Assembly (NCBI GenBank): GCA_029863275.1
Contig: JAOTVS010000002.1
Span: 1-64,000 of the forward strand
DNA from: Candidatus Nitrosopumilus sp.
Lineage (GTDB): Archaea > Thermoproteota > Nitrososphaeria > Nitrososphaerales > Nitrosopumilaceae
Direction of reading: 5' to 3'
Length of the DNA stretch: 64,000 nt
Every line of letters begins with the position of its first letter. Within the stretch, counting starts at the first letter, position 1. The notes beneath the pieces were generated by a model. That model was given only the letters and a program-made list of their open reading frames with translations. It searched no databases and was not told the DNA's origin. This document shows positions 9,611 to 17,441 of this stretch, piece after piece. Position numbers and translations under genes: made by a program.

Positions 9611-10599
9611 CTGAATTAATAATCCCAGCAGTTGTAACTTGTATTGTTGCTTTTTTTACAGTTTATTTTTCTACACCTCCTTTGATAAAATTTTTACAAA
9701 AACGAAATTATACAGTCACTGATATGAACAAAAAAGAACTTCCAATGATTGCAAGACCAGGTGGCATCTCAATTATTGCAGGAATTATTTCATCTGAAAT
9801 TTTACTTTATGCATTTTTACAAATGAACGAAATTTTGGCAGTAATAATTACAAGTTCTATTGCATTTGTAATTGGGTATATAGATGATAGAAAAGTTATG
9901 GGTGGATGGTTCAAACCCTTAGGACTGGTTATTGCAGCATTGCCAATAATTTTCTTGGGTACATATGACTCCGATCTTGCCTTTCCATTATTTGGAGAGG
10001 TACAAATTCCAATTTTATATCTAGGAATAATCATCTTAATGATTCCAATTACAGGAAACACTATCAATTCAATTGATGTTCTAAATGGAGTTGCAAGTGG
10101 ATTTATGGTAATTTCCAGTTTTACACTTAGCATAGCATTAGTTATTTTACAAAACTACGAGATGGCAATTATCAGTCTACCACTAGCTTTGGTTTCCTTG
10201 GCATTTTACAAATACCATAAGAATCCAAGCAAAATATTTCCTGGAGATTCAGGTGCCCTGACACTTGGTGCAATGTATGGAACCATTGCAATCATAGGCC
10301 AGATAGAAATTATTGCAGCCATTGCTTTGTTACCTGCAATAATCAATTCATTCCTATTTTTATCAAGTGTAAAACGCATAGTTGAACATCGCGAAGTAAA
10401 ATCAAAGCCAGTAGAGCATACAGATGATTTCAAATTAAAAGCTACAAAGGACAAAAAAGCACCAATTACCTTGGTACGATTAATTGTAGCCTCAGAGCCA
10501 TTAAGCGAAAAGCAGGTTGGAAATGTTATCTTCAAATTGGCTTTGTTTTCGGGATTTTTGGCTATAATTTCCACTATAATAATGGTGATTAAAATTTGA
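9607..10599 (+). CDS. GlcNAc-1-phosphate transferase-like (MraY/Alg7/AglH family)
   Basis: Polytopic membrane enzyme expected to move a sugar-1-phosphate from a UDP-sugar to dolichyl phosphate, the first step of N-glycan or surface glycan assembly. The 330 aa show about ten hydrophobic segments. The family phrase YIDDRK (aspartate-rich loop 2) is near residue 92. NSIDVLNGVASG matches the conserved 'N..D..DGLA' loop, and FPGDSGALTLG matches the 'GD.G....G' motif. Start is TTG 9607, overlapping the Hel308 stop. No ATG is available nearby. The exact sugar donor cannot be read from the sequence. Confidence 0.85.
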   Translation: MTELIIPAVVTCIVAFFTVYFSTPPLIKFLQKRNYTVTDMNKKELPMIARPGGISIIAGIISSEILLYAFLQMNEILAVIITSSIAFVIGYIDDRKVMGGWFKPLGLVIAALPIIFLGTYDSDLAFPLFGEVQIPILYLGIIILMIPITGNTINSIDVLNGVASGFMVISSFTLSIALVILQNYEMAIISLPLALVSLAFYKYHKNPSKIFPGDSGALTLGAMYGTIAIIGQIEIIAAIALLPAIINSFLFLSSVKRIVEHREVKSKPVEHTDDFKLKATKDKKAPITLVRLIVASEPLSEKQVGNVIFKLALFSGFLAIISTIIMVIKI

Positions 10600-10829
10600 A
10601 GAATGGGAGTATTTTTGGATTTTTATTTGTAATGTGGATATTGATAATTCTAGGAGGTGGCATTGTTGTGATTATTTTAGGACCTATTGCGATTTCAGGT
10701 TATGGGGATTTTAATTACATTCTAACATCTGGATTAAAAGCTACAGTTGCAATTATCCTAGTTTTATTGTGGATTATTATTCTCTCAAAAATGAATAAAT
10801 TGATTTTTAAAAAACAATTTAATTTCTAG
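10596..10829 (+). CDS. Small two-span membrane protein, last gene of the GINS-MCM operon
   Basis: 77 aa with two strongly hydrophobic helices (residues 5-30 and 45-65) and a basic C-terminus. I recognise no family. It starts at TTG 10596, overlapping the stop of the glycosyl-phosphotransferase by TTGA, the same junction style as the gene before. This translational coupling argues that it is real and linked to the membrane enzyme. It ends four bases before the convergent acyltransferase gene. Confidence 0.55.
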   Translation: MKNGSIFGFLFVMWILIILGGGIVVIILGPIAISGYGDFNYILTSGLKATVAIILVLLWIIILSKMNKLIFKKQFNF

Positions 10830-10833
10830 AAAA

Positions 10834-11394
10834 TTATTTTATTATTCTTCCAACTATTGACTTGTCTGCCCTAACATAGGAATTGGGTGGAATGTTCTTA
10901 GTAATTAAGCAACACATGTCTATTAAGGAGTCTTTTCCAATTTGTACTCCAGGTGCTAATCCTACATTTTCACCAATTCTTACCCCATCTGCTACGGATG
11001 GTGGGAATCTTGGATCATTAGTGGTATTTGGATAACCAAATTTACCTGCACTAATTTTTGGAGTATTTGCAGTGTAAAAAAATGGTGCAATAAAGACATT
11101 GTTTCCTATTTTCATTCCTTCAGTGACATGACATTGTGAATGAATTGTAGTCCATGAACCAATTTCCACGTTACCTTCGGTAGTTGACAGTGTACCGAAA
11201 ATTGTGTGATCTCCAATCTTTGTATTTGACTTTAAAACTGCTGATGTGCCAATTATGCAATTTTCTCCAATTTCACAATCATCATAAATTACAACACCAG
11301 GTTCTAACTTCGTATTTTTTCCTATTCTTATTTTTGATTCTTTATCAAAAAATTCATTATCAAATTTTTTACTTTTTTCTAAAATATGAAGCAT
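10834..11394 (-). CDS. Left-handed beta-helix (hexapeptide repeat) acyltransferase
   Basis: 186 aa consisting largely of hexapeptide repeats (IGENCI, IGTSAV, IGDHTI, IGSWTT, IGNNVF, IGENVG, IGKDSL) that form a trimeric left-handed beta-helix, normally using acetyl-CoA. The IHSQCHVTEGMKIGNNVFIAPFF region with a central His resembles WbpD/WlbB-type sugar N-acetyltransferases. Together with the Gfo/Idh dehydrogenase two genes upstream, it suggests synthesis of an acetamido sugar for a surface glycan. That pathway is inference. It is the last gene of the minus-strand cluster, 86 bases after the Trm112-like gene. Confidence 0.85.
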   Translation of the reverse strand: MLHILEKSKKFDNEFFDKESKIRIGKNTKLEPGVVIYDDCEIGENCIIGTSAVLKSNTKIGDHTIFGTLSTTEGNVEIGSWTTIHSQCHVTEGMKIGNNVFIAPFFYTANTPKISAGKFGYPNTTNDPRFPPSVADGVRIGENVGLAPGVQIGKDSLIDMCCLITKNIPPNSYVRADKSIVGRIIK

Positions 11395-11480
11395 TTTACA
11401 ATAATTTTTATCTAAAATTTTGATTAATACCTAAGGATAAATAATTAATCAGTTTTTGCTCAAATCTTTCATGGACTAGT

Positions 11481-11750
11481 TTACAGATGCCATGGAAGTC
11501 CTGACTTTGAAATTTTTTCAGGTAACTTATCTTTGTTATTTTTAAGAAATTCCATTTCTAATTTCTTGTCTCTAAGTTCATCAGGAAGCATTATTGGGAT
11601 TTCCTCAATAATAGGATAGAATCTTGAACATTTTGAGCAAAATAATGCACCCTCAGATACCACGTTATCTTTTTCTTTAATTTCGTGCAACTCTAGTGGA
11701 TAATTTTTATCAATAGGACAGGCCAAAATATCCATCATTGTTTTGTTCAT
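11481..11750 (-). CDS. Trm112-like zinc-ribbon protein
   Basis: 89 aa with the Trm112 pattern: N-terminal LACPIDKNYPLEL, then LFCSKCSRFYPIIEEIPIML. The Cys residues could bind zinc, although the first knuckle has one Cys only. Trm112 proteins activate class I methyltransferases; similar short proteins also occur beside sugar-biosynthesis genes. It overlaps the upstream Gfo/Idh gene by ATGA, so translation is probably coupled. No methyltransferase is next to it, and its partner is unknown. Confidence 0.8.
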   Translation of the reverse strand: MNKTMMDILACPIDKNYPLELHEIKEKDNVVSEGALFCSKCSRFYPIIEEIPIMLPDELRDKKLEMEFLKNNKDKLPEKISKSGLPWHL

Positions 11751-12682
11751 TTTAAATCCAGATAGATTGGAACCCCTTTTTGACTAGATAAAAGTGCTGC
11801 CTCTGCAATTTTTGTAACGTTTACTGCCTGCTGTGCGTTTACAAGCAAATCATTTTTTCCTTCTATTGCTCCAATGAAATTTTGAATTTCAAGTAGTAAG
11901 GGCTCTTTTTTATCATTTCTTGGAATTTCTGTTTCGTCTTTTCTTTCTACTTTAATTTCTTGTGATATAAAATCAGATACAATTACTGCATCAGTACATA
12001 CTGCACTAAAGGTTCGAATTTTTTTTGGTGTAATCCAATTCGAAGAAATAATTGCAGTCTTATTATTTTTATAACCTAACATAATGCTTGCAAAATCTTC
12101 GTGTTCATGATAAATTTTTCCAGATCTTGCAAATACAACATAGGGCATTTCATCAAATAACCAATTAGCTGTATCAATATCATGGACTGAGGTGTCATAA
12201 ATTATTCCTACATCTTTAATTTGCAGAGGCATTTTATTTTCACGATGAAATTCTAACATTACAAGTTCGCCATATTTTTTTTTTTTAACATAATTTTTTA
12301 CGATATTTACGGCTGGATTAAAGCGCTCAATATAACCACAGGTAAGCATAACTTTATTTTTTTGGGCTAATTCTTTTAGTTTCTCACCATCTAATGAATC
12401 ATAAGTCATTGGTTTTTCAACGAAGACATGTTTTTTTGCCTCAATTAGTTTTGTTGCAATCATAGTGTGAGTTGAAGTTGGCGTCACCACAAAAGCTGCA
12501 TCAAATTTTTCTGATTTAATCAAATCATCTAGTGAATCGTAATGATTTACCGAATATTTTTCACCGTATTCTTTACTCCTTTGAGCATTAGCATCGCAAA
12601 TTGCAACAAGAACTCCAAGTTGAGATAGAATTCTTATATGGTTTTTCCCCCATCCTCCAGTTCCTACTTGAACAATTTTCAT
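11747..12682 (-). CDS. Gfo/Idh/MocA family NAD(P)-dependent sugar dehydrogenase
   Basis: 311 aa. The N-terminal Rossmann fold begins VGTGGWGKNHIRIL. The conserved VEKP motif near residue 95 places the catalytic lysine. The substrate domain follows with DTSVHDIDTANWL, the usual 'G.H..D' region. It probably oxidises or epimerises a nucleotide-sugar, as WlbA/WbpB does. The A-run coding for KNYVKKKKYG near 12271-12280 is a ten-base homopolymer in the read strand, but the frame is intact. The start directly follows the ilvE stop (TAAATG) and the end overlaps the Trm112-like gene, so this is an operon. Confidence 0.88.
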   Translation of the reverse strand: MKIVQVGTGGWGKNHIRILSQLGVLVAICDANAQRSKEYGEKYSVNHYDSLDDLIKSEKFDAAFVVTPTSTHTMIATKLIEAKKHVFVEKPMTYDSLDGEKLKELAQKNKVMLTCGYIERFNPAVNIVKNYVKKKKYGELVMLEFHRENKMPLQIKDVGIIYDTSVHDIDTANWLFDEMPYVVFARSGKIYHEHEDFASIMLGYKNNKTAIISSNWITPKKIRTFSAVCTDAVIVSDFISQEIKVERKDETEIPRNDKKEPLLLEIQNFIGAIEGKNDLLVNAQQAVNVTKIAEAALLSSQKGVPIYLDLK

Positions 12683-13600
12683 TTAATACACCGGAGTCAA
12701 CCAATGCAAATATTCATCATTTTTGCCCATTACAATATCTGTAAACTCTTCTATCATCTTTTTAGTAAAGTTCCCAGGCCTGCCATTGCTAATTTTTTTA
12801 CCATCTAAAGAAATTATTGGTGTAACCTCAGCTGCAGTACCTGTAAGAAAAATCTCATCTGCAAGATTTAGCTCACCTCTTGTAATGTCTCGCTCTAAAA
12901 CCTCCATATCCAAATCATTCCCAATCTTGACTATTGCATCACGCGTAATCCCTTCTAGAGCTGAGGAAGATAAGGGAGGAGTTATCATTTGACCATCCCT
13001 TACGATGAAGATATTCTCACCTGGTGCTTCACTTACATTTCCATTATGATCAAGCAAGATTGCCTCATCATATCCATTTCTTTTTGCTTCTTGTGTAGCA
13101 ATAATTGAATTTAGATAATTTCCTCCCATTTTTGCCTGAGGAGGAGTTGACATGTCTGAGAATTTTCTCCAAGATGAAACTCCTGCAGTAATACCATTTT
13201 TATTAAATAAATCACCAAAAGGAAATGAAAAAATTGCAACATTGGTAGGGGCTTTCTCAGTAACGTGAAGATTTATTCCATAATCTCCAACAAAATAAAA
13301 AGGTCGTATGTAACAGGATTTTTTTATTTTATTTTTTTTACATATTCCTATTATCGCATCTTTGATTTTACTATCAGAAAAATTAAGTGAAATATTATAA
13401 AATTGACCTGATTTCCTAAATCGTTTTACATGCTCATCTAATCTAAAGACAAATAGATTTTTTCCGTTCCAATATGCTCTAATTCCCTCAAAAACAGATG
13501 TACCATAATGTATAGCGTGTGTTGTAATTGGAACCTTTGCTTTATCTAACGTAACAAATCTTCCATCAAACCAAACATATTTTGAAAGGGGAATACTCAC
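12683..13600 (-). CDS. ilvE: Branched-chain amino acid aminotransferase (class IV PLP)
   Basis: Fold-type IV PLP enzyme for the last step of Val, Leu and Ile synthesis, 305 aa. Visible are the N-terminal YVWFDG, HYGTSVFEGIRAY, the RPFYFVGDYGI region, the PLP lysine in KMGGNYLNSIIA, EAILLDHNGNVSEAPGENIF, and the C-terminal FLTGTAAEVTPI. All are typical of IlvE rather than D-amino acid or 4-amino-4-deoxychorismate enzymes. It sits head-to-tail with the Gfo/Idh gene with no gap, so co-transcription is likely even though the pathways differ. Confidence 0.93.
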   Translation of the reverse strand: MSIPLSKYVWFDGRFVTLDKAKVPITTHAIHYGTSVFEGIRAYWNGKNLFVFRLDEHVKRFRKSGQFYNISLNFSDSKIKDAIIGICKKNKIKKSCYIRPFYFVGDYGINLHVTEKAPTNVAIFSFPFGDLFNKNGITAGVSSWRKFSDMSTPPQAKMGGNYLNSIIATQEAKRNGYDEAILLDHNGNVSEAPGENIFIVRDGQMITPPLSSSALEGITRDAIVKIGNDLDMEVLERDITRGELNLADEIFLTGTAAEVTPIISLDGKKISNGRPGNFTKKMIEEFTDIVMGKNDEYLHWLTPVY

Positions 13601-13630
13601 AAAAAAATCTCAATGTCTTTAGTACTTAAT

Positions 13631-14233
13631 CTATTCGGACCAACCTTCTATTGGAAACTTCATTCCTAATACTCGTCTAGTCTTATCCTCTAACTTTGCA
13701 TATTTTTCAATTTCTTGCCAATTCTCCTCAATAATCTTTCCAACACTTTCAGGAACATCAGTCCTCCAATCTGATTTGCGACCTAATACTGTATCATACA
13801 TTTTTTCTTTAACAGATGCTGCAGAAAGTGACTTTCTTTCACCAATTTTGGGTTTTAACCTGTACAATTTTAGCATGTAACCTTCGGCCTTATCTCCAGT
13901 GTAAGAATAATAATTTCCCTTTACTCCTGTGAGAATTTTTTTTCGTAATTTCCAAGATTTTAGAGACAAAAGTGGAGGCAAATACTTCTTGAAAGGTGCC
14001 TCAAAAGTATAATCATCTGTAATTAAAACCGAATCACCAAAAACTGATTTTATCATTTTTTTCCTAATCTCAAAATTAAATGGAAAACTTTTACTGGTCA
14101 CCTCTTTTTCTCCAAGCTTGAAAATCACCGGCATTATTTTTACAATTTCTCCATCCTCTTTTAGTTGATTAATAATCTCAATATGGGCATTGGTCAGAGG
14201 ATTTAGATGGGCCAGATATAGAATCGTCGTCAA
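13631..14233 (-). CDS. Nucleotidyltransferase-superfamily protein, function unknown
   Basis: 200 aa. The N-terminus LAHLNPLTNAHIEIINQL matches the '(H/N)P.T.(G/N)H' nucleotide-binding motif of cytidylyl- and adenylyl-transferases such as NadD and CoaD. A later SLSAASVKEKM phrase resembles their 'IS.T..R' motif. The first motif's usual HxGH is altered to LTNAH. The substrate is not evident: NMN, phosphopantetheine and alcohol phosphates are all possible. Start is TTG 14233, and a stop lies two codons upstream. It is the first gene of the minus-strand cluster, 30 bases before ilvE. Confidence 0.65.
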   Translation of the reverse strand: MTTILYLAHLNPLTNAHIEIINQLKEDGEIVKIMPVIFKLGEKEVTSKSFPFNFEIRKKMIKSVFGDSVLITDDYTFEAPFKKYLPPLLSLKSWKLRKKILTGVKGNYYSYTGDKAEGYMLKLYRLKPKIGERKSLSAASVKEKMYDTVLGRKSDWRTDVPESVGKIIEENWQEIEKYAKLEDKTRRVLGMKFPIEGWSE

Positions 14234-14348
14234 CCATCAATGGCTTAAATGGGGTCATATTTCAATGATTGAGTTCTCTTGTTTTTAGAGAAAAATATTT
14301 CCGTATGTTTTATTTGCTCTTGATCCAAACTTGAAAAAATAAAATTAA

Positions 14349-15194
14349 CTATCCGTATGATTCGTCTTTGACTTCAAAACTTCCATCTTCACGCTTGTTA
14401 TGATAGGTAACAAATCCTCTTGGTGTTAAAAAGTCCATCACTCCATCGATTGTTCCTTGCCATCCACAACAATAAAAGATTGTATTTTCTTTTGTGATTT
14501 TTTCGCCAACTAATTCTTCTAAAGGTGAAATTCCACTTTCTCTTGGTCTAAGAAAAGTCTCAACTCTTCCTACCTGACCAGACCAAGATCTATTAAACCA
14601 CTCTTGTGGTCTACTAATTGCTGCTCTATATCTAAAGTTCCATTCATCTTTTCCTCTTCTAATACTTTCATTTTCTAAATCAGTTAGCAAATCTTTGTAA
14701 CTTAACTCATCTACATAACTTGCTCCATGAAGAACAACAATTTCTCTCTTGTCTCCAACTGCATGAAAATGCTGCGCAAAACTTACAAATGGTGCTAAAC
14801 CTGTTCCACCCCCAATACATACAACACGTCTTTTGTCTGGTTCTCCATTTGGAAGAACATCGTTTATCAAAAGTGCCAAACCAGTTGGTTTTAACCATTT
14901 TATCTTATCACCCTCCTTTGCATTGAATAATTGTGTAGTTAATCTGCCAGGCAATGGTTTTCTAACCCATCTAATTACAAGCTCAATGTATTCTCTATTT
15001 TCTGGATGAGATGCAATAGAATATGCTCTTCTAACAATTTTTCCATCTTCAGCAGGATTTGGTAATCCTAAGGTGATAAATTGCCCTGCTTTGTATTCTG
15101 GAACTGGCCCCTCATCTGGAACCAATCTCATAATCAGTAAATCCTCTTTTAATAATTGAATATATGTAATGGTTGCCTCATTATCTACTACCAT
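14349..15194 (-). CDS. FAD-dependent NAD(P)H-ferredoxin reductase-like protein, copy 1
   Basis: Flavoprotein of the bacterial FPR type. It has an FAD-binding beta-barrel with RRAYSIASHPENREYIELV near residues 50-68 and a GxGTGLAPF NAD(P)-binding turn near 128. The C-terminal YCCGWQGTIDGVMDFL and the end motif DESYG resemble FPR tails. It would pass electrons between NAD(P)H and ferredoxin. A close paralogue lies at 35486-36328, sharing most motifs. The track's start at 15203 is TTG; ATG at 15194 is preferred. Two 7Fe ferredoxins in the window are candidate partners. Confidence 0.88.
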   Translation of the reverse strand: MVVDNEATITYIQLLKEDLLIMRLVPDEGPVPEYKAGQFITLGLPNPAEDGKIVRRAYSIASHPENREYIELVIRWVRKPLPGRLTTQLFNAKEGDKIKWLKPTGLALLINDVLPNGEPDKRRVVCIGGGTGLAPFVSFAQHFHAVGDKREIVVLHGASYVDELSYKDLLTDLENESIRRGKDEWNFRYRAAISRPQEWFNRSWSGQVGRVETFLRPRESGISPLEELVGEKITKENTIFYCCGWQGTIDGVMDFLTPRGFVTYHNKREDGSFEVKDESYG

Positions 15195-15317
15195 ACCGAC
15201 CAATCAAGGAAATAAGCGGTTAAATATCTTGTGTTAATTCTAATTAAAAAATTTCATAAACCGCTAAACGTTAATAACCAATTTGAAAAATGAAATTTGG
15301 TCAGAACACTGACAATT

Positions 15318-15391
15318 GGGCCGGTCGTCTAGTCCGGTAGGATAGGTGCATGGCATGCATCGGATCGAGGGTTCAAATCCCTTCCGGTCCA
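15318..15391 (+). tRNA. tRNA-Ala (GGC)
   Basis: Acceptor GGGCCGG pairs with CCGGTCC, including the G3:U70 wobble pair that identifies alanine tRNAs, and the discriminator is A. The anticodon stem is GGTGC/GCATC with loop ATGGCAT, giving anticodon GGC. The T loop is TTCAAAT. CCA is not encoded. The 3' 19 bases overlap the coding end of the HEAT-repeat gene on the opposite strand. Confidence 0.95.
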
Positions 15392-15927
15392 CTTTTTTTA
15401 ATTTTTACAATCAATTGGTCTAATTCATCATCTTTTTCTTTGGAAATTTCAAAAATTTCGTCATCTGAAATTTTTTCATCAAGATTTATCAAAGCTTGCA
15501 AAGCACTTTTTCGTACTTCAATATTAGAATCTAAAATATAGTTTCGGATGATATTTTTTGCCTCTTTTGCTCGAAGATGGCCTAATGCTCCCAATGCACA
15601 AGATCTTACCATAGAACGTTCATCCTTTAGAAGATCAATAATTTGTGGAATTGAAAAAGTATCATTTCTATTTGCTAAAACTAATGCTCCAAACCCTCTA
15701 ATGTTTTTCCTTGAATCTTTAAGGCCGTCAATTAAGAAATTTGAAATTGTATTTTTATTTAACACCAAAGAACTAAACGCTTCTCCTCTAACTTTGATAT
15801 CTGGATCATCTAAACAATTTATTATTTTTTTTACAATTTTAGGATCATTGGTGCAGTCAAAAGTTTCTAATATTTTGATTTTTTCTTCACTTGTCCCAGA
15901 TTCTAATATTTCCATTCTTTCTCCCAT
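15373..15927 (-). CDS. HEAT-repeat (PBS-lyase-type) protein
   Basis: 184 aa from ATG 15927 (the track starts at a TTG four codons earlier). It is made of about five 31-residue helical repeats with phrases such as 'DPDIKVRGEAFSSL', 'KNIRGFGALVLANR', 'RSMVRSCALGALGHL' and 'IEVRKSALQALINL', typical of PBS-lyase HEAT repeats that act as protein-binding scaffolds. No catalytic residue is evident. The last codons run antisense through the 3' part of tRNA-Ala, which is unusual. The partner is unknown. Confidence 0.85.
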   Translation of the reverse strand: MGERMEILESGTSEEKIKILETFDCTNDPKIVKKIINCLDDPDIKVRGEAFSSLVLNKNTISNFLIDGLKDSRKNIRGFGALVLANRNDTFSIPQIIDLLKDERSMVRSCALGALGHLRAKEAKNIIRNYILDSNIEVRKSALQALINLDEKISDDEIFEISKEKDDELDQLIVKIKKSGPEGI

Positions 15928-16012
15928 ATTGCTCTTCAAATAGTATTTTCATACTATTAACAATTGCATTTTGATGAAATTTAATTTTCCATACCAAAAA
16001 ATTGCTTCTAGC

Positions 16013-16021
16013 TTTAAATTA
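16013..16021 (+). promoter_or_regulatory. TATA box of alba
   Basis: TTTAAATTA is centred 26 bases before the ATG at 16043, predicting a leaderless mRNA. It also argues that the longer ORF-track start at 15971, which lies upstream of this box, is wrong. Confidence 0.6.
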
Positions 16022-16042
16022 TCCATAAATACCCAAATCCTC

Positions 16043-16324
16043 ATGTCAACCGAAACAAGAGACACAATATTCATTGGTAAAAAACCATTGATGGCATATG
16101 TTACATCTGCCTTAATTCAATTGGCTAATTTACCTTCCATAAACATCAAAGCTAGAGGTATGAGCATTGGACGTGCCGTAGATGTAGCTCAAATCATTGC
16201 TCGCAAAACAGAAACCGCAGGATATGCTATCGGTGAAATTAAAATCGGTTCTGAATCATTAGAATCGCAAGATGGTAAAACCAGAAATGTTTCAACCATA
16301 GAAATTGAAGTAAAGAGGACATAG
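16043..16324 (+). CDS. albA: Chromatin protein Alba
   Basis: Small dimeric DNA/RNA-binding protein that coats archaeal chromosomes, 93 aa. The conserved FIGKKPLMAYVTSALIQL segment contains the Lys-Lys-Pro and loop lysines that bind nucleic acid. It is followed by IKARGMSIGRAVDVAQIIARK and a C-terminal STIEIEVKR strand. The start was moved to ATG 16043 (MSTETRDTIFIGKKP): this fits Alba length, and the TATA box lies 26 bases upstream. It is single-gene and convergent with the lyase-family gene. Confidence 0.95.
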   Translation: MSTETRDTIFIGKKPLMAYVTSALIQLANLPSINIKARGMSIGRAVDVAQIIARKTETAGYAIGEIKIGSESLESQDGKTRNVSTIEIEVKRT

Positions 16325-16350
16325 ATTCTTCTTACTTGTAATTTTTATTT

Positions 16351-17217
16351 TTATTCTCTTTTTGTAAACTCATACTTTTTCTCAAGTTTTCTAAACTTTG
16401 GCAATTCAACTAAATCGTTGAATTGATCAAAATTTACAACTTTTTGTTTAAATTTAGCCGTAGTTCCTGTTCTTTTTAACTCCTTTAGAATATTCATGGT
16501 TGCAAAAGTATTTGCAAACAATACTGATAGAGGATACAAAATTATGTTAAATCCCATCTTATGTAATGCCTCTGCAGAATTAAGAGGAGTTGCACCACCT
16601 TCAATCATGTTTGCAACCAATGGCCCTTTAATTGATTTTCCAATTTGCTTCATTTCATCAATTGATCTAGGTGCCTCAATAAAAACAGCATCTGCACCTG
16701 TTTTTTTATTTTGTAATCCTCTCTCGATTGCATTATTTAATCCTTCAGTAGCTCGTGCATCAGTCCTAGCTACAATTATGAAATCTTTGCTTTGTCTTGC
16801 ATCAATTGCTGCACCAAGTTTTTCTGTATATTCTTCTTGTAAGATAACCTCTTTTCCTTGCATATGACCACATCTTTTAGGCCATCTCTGATCCTCAAGA
16901 AAAATCCCAGATGCTCCAGATGATTCTAACTCTTGCACTAATTTCCAAACACTTAGAGCGTTTCCATATCCTGTATCTGAATCTACAATCACCGGAACTG
17001 ACACTGCTCGACATATTCTTCTTGCATTATCTACAGTTTCTGTTGCTCCAATAAATCCGTAATCTGGCATTCCAAACAATGTAGCTGATGTTCCATAACC
17101 AGTTTGAAACATTACATCAAAACCAACTTTTTCTGCAATTTTTGCTCCAATGGCATCATAAACTCCTGGAATTACAATTGGCTTTCCTGATTTTAACATA
17201 GTTTTGAGGTTTATCAT
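16351..17217 (-). CDS. Isocitrate lyase/PEP mutase family protein
   Basis: TIM-barrel enzyme, 288 aa, that makes or breaks C-C or C-P bonds next to a carboxylate. Mg-binding VDSDTGYGN near residue 80, LEDQRWPKRCGHMQGK near 108-123 and VARTDAR near 150 match the ICL/PEPM superfamily. The KRCGH loop with its catalytic Cys is characteristic of the lyase branch (isocitrate, 2-methylisocitrate, oxaloacetate hydrolase), not PEP mutase. At 288 aa it is much shorter than classical isocitrate lyase and closest in form to 2-methylisocitrate lyase. The true substrate is unresolved. Confidence 0.85.
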   Translation of the reverse strand: MINLKTMLKSGKPIVIPGVYDAIGAKIAEKVGFDVMFQTGYGTSATLFGMPDYGFIGATETVDNARRICRAVSVPVIVDSDTGYGNALSVWKLVQELESSGASGIFLEDQRWPKRCGHMQGKEVILQEEYTEKLGAAIDARQSKDFIIVARTDARATEGLNNAIERGLQNKKTGADAVFIEAPRSIDEMKQIGKSIKGPLVANMIEGGATPLNSAEALHKMGFNIILYPLSVLFANTFATMNILKELKRTGTTAKFKQKVVNFDQFNDLVELPKFRKLEKKYEFTKRE

Positions 17218-17441
17218 AAGGTAAATTTGAGGCAGGATTATTTATGAATTAGACCTTTATTTTGTAATTTAGCAGGTATTTTACGTTAGTTTTTCTTTGA
17301 ATTGTTGAGAGGTGTCGTAATTAGTAAAAAAGACCTTTCCCTTCTTTGGAAGAGATTTTTCGTATTAACTAGACCAATAATGGATTAGGGTTAATGAAAA
17401 AAAATAATGAGACTACATAGTATTACGCATAGGGTTTTTTT

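Noticed and set aside
12265-12290. Ten-base T homopolymer in the Gfo/Idh gene, possible frameshift
   Set aside because: The frame stays open and motifs before and after it are continuous (KNYVKKKKYGEL), so no frameshift is needed.
15548-15943. 131-aa plus-strand ORF
   Set aside because: It is antisense to the HEAT-repeat protein; low-complexity and no motif.
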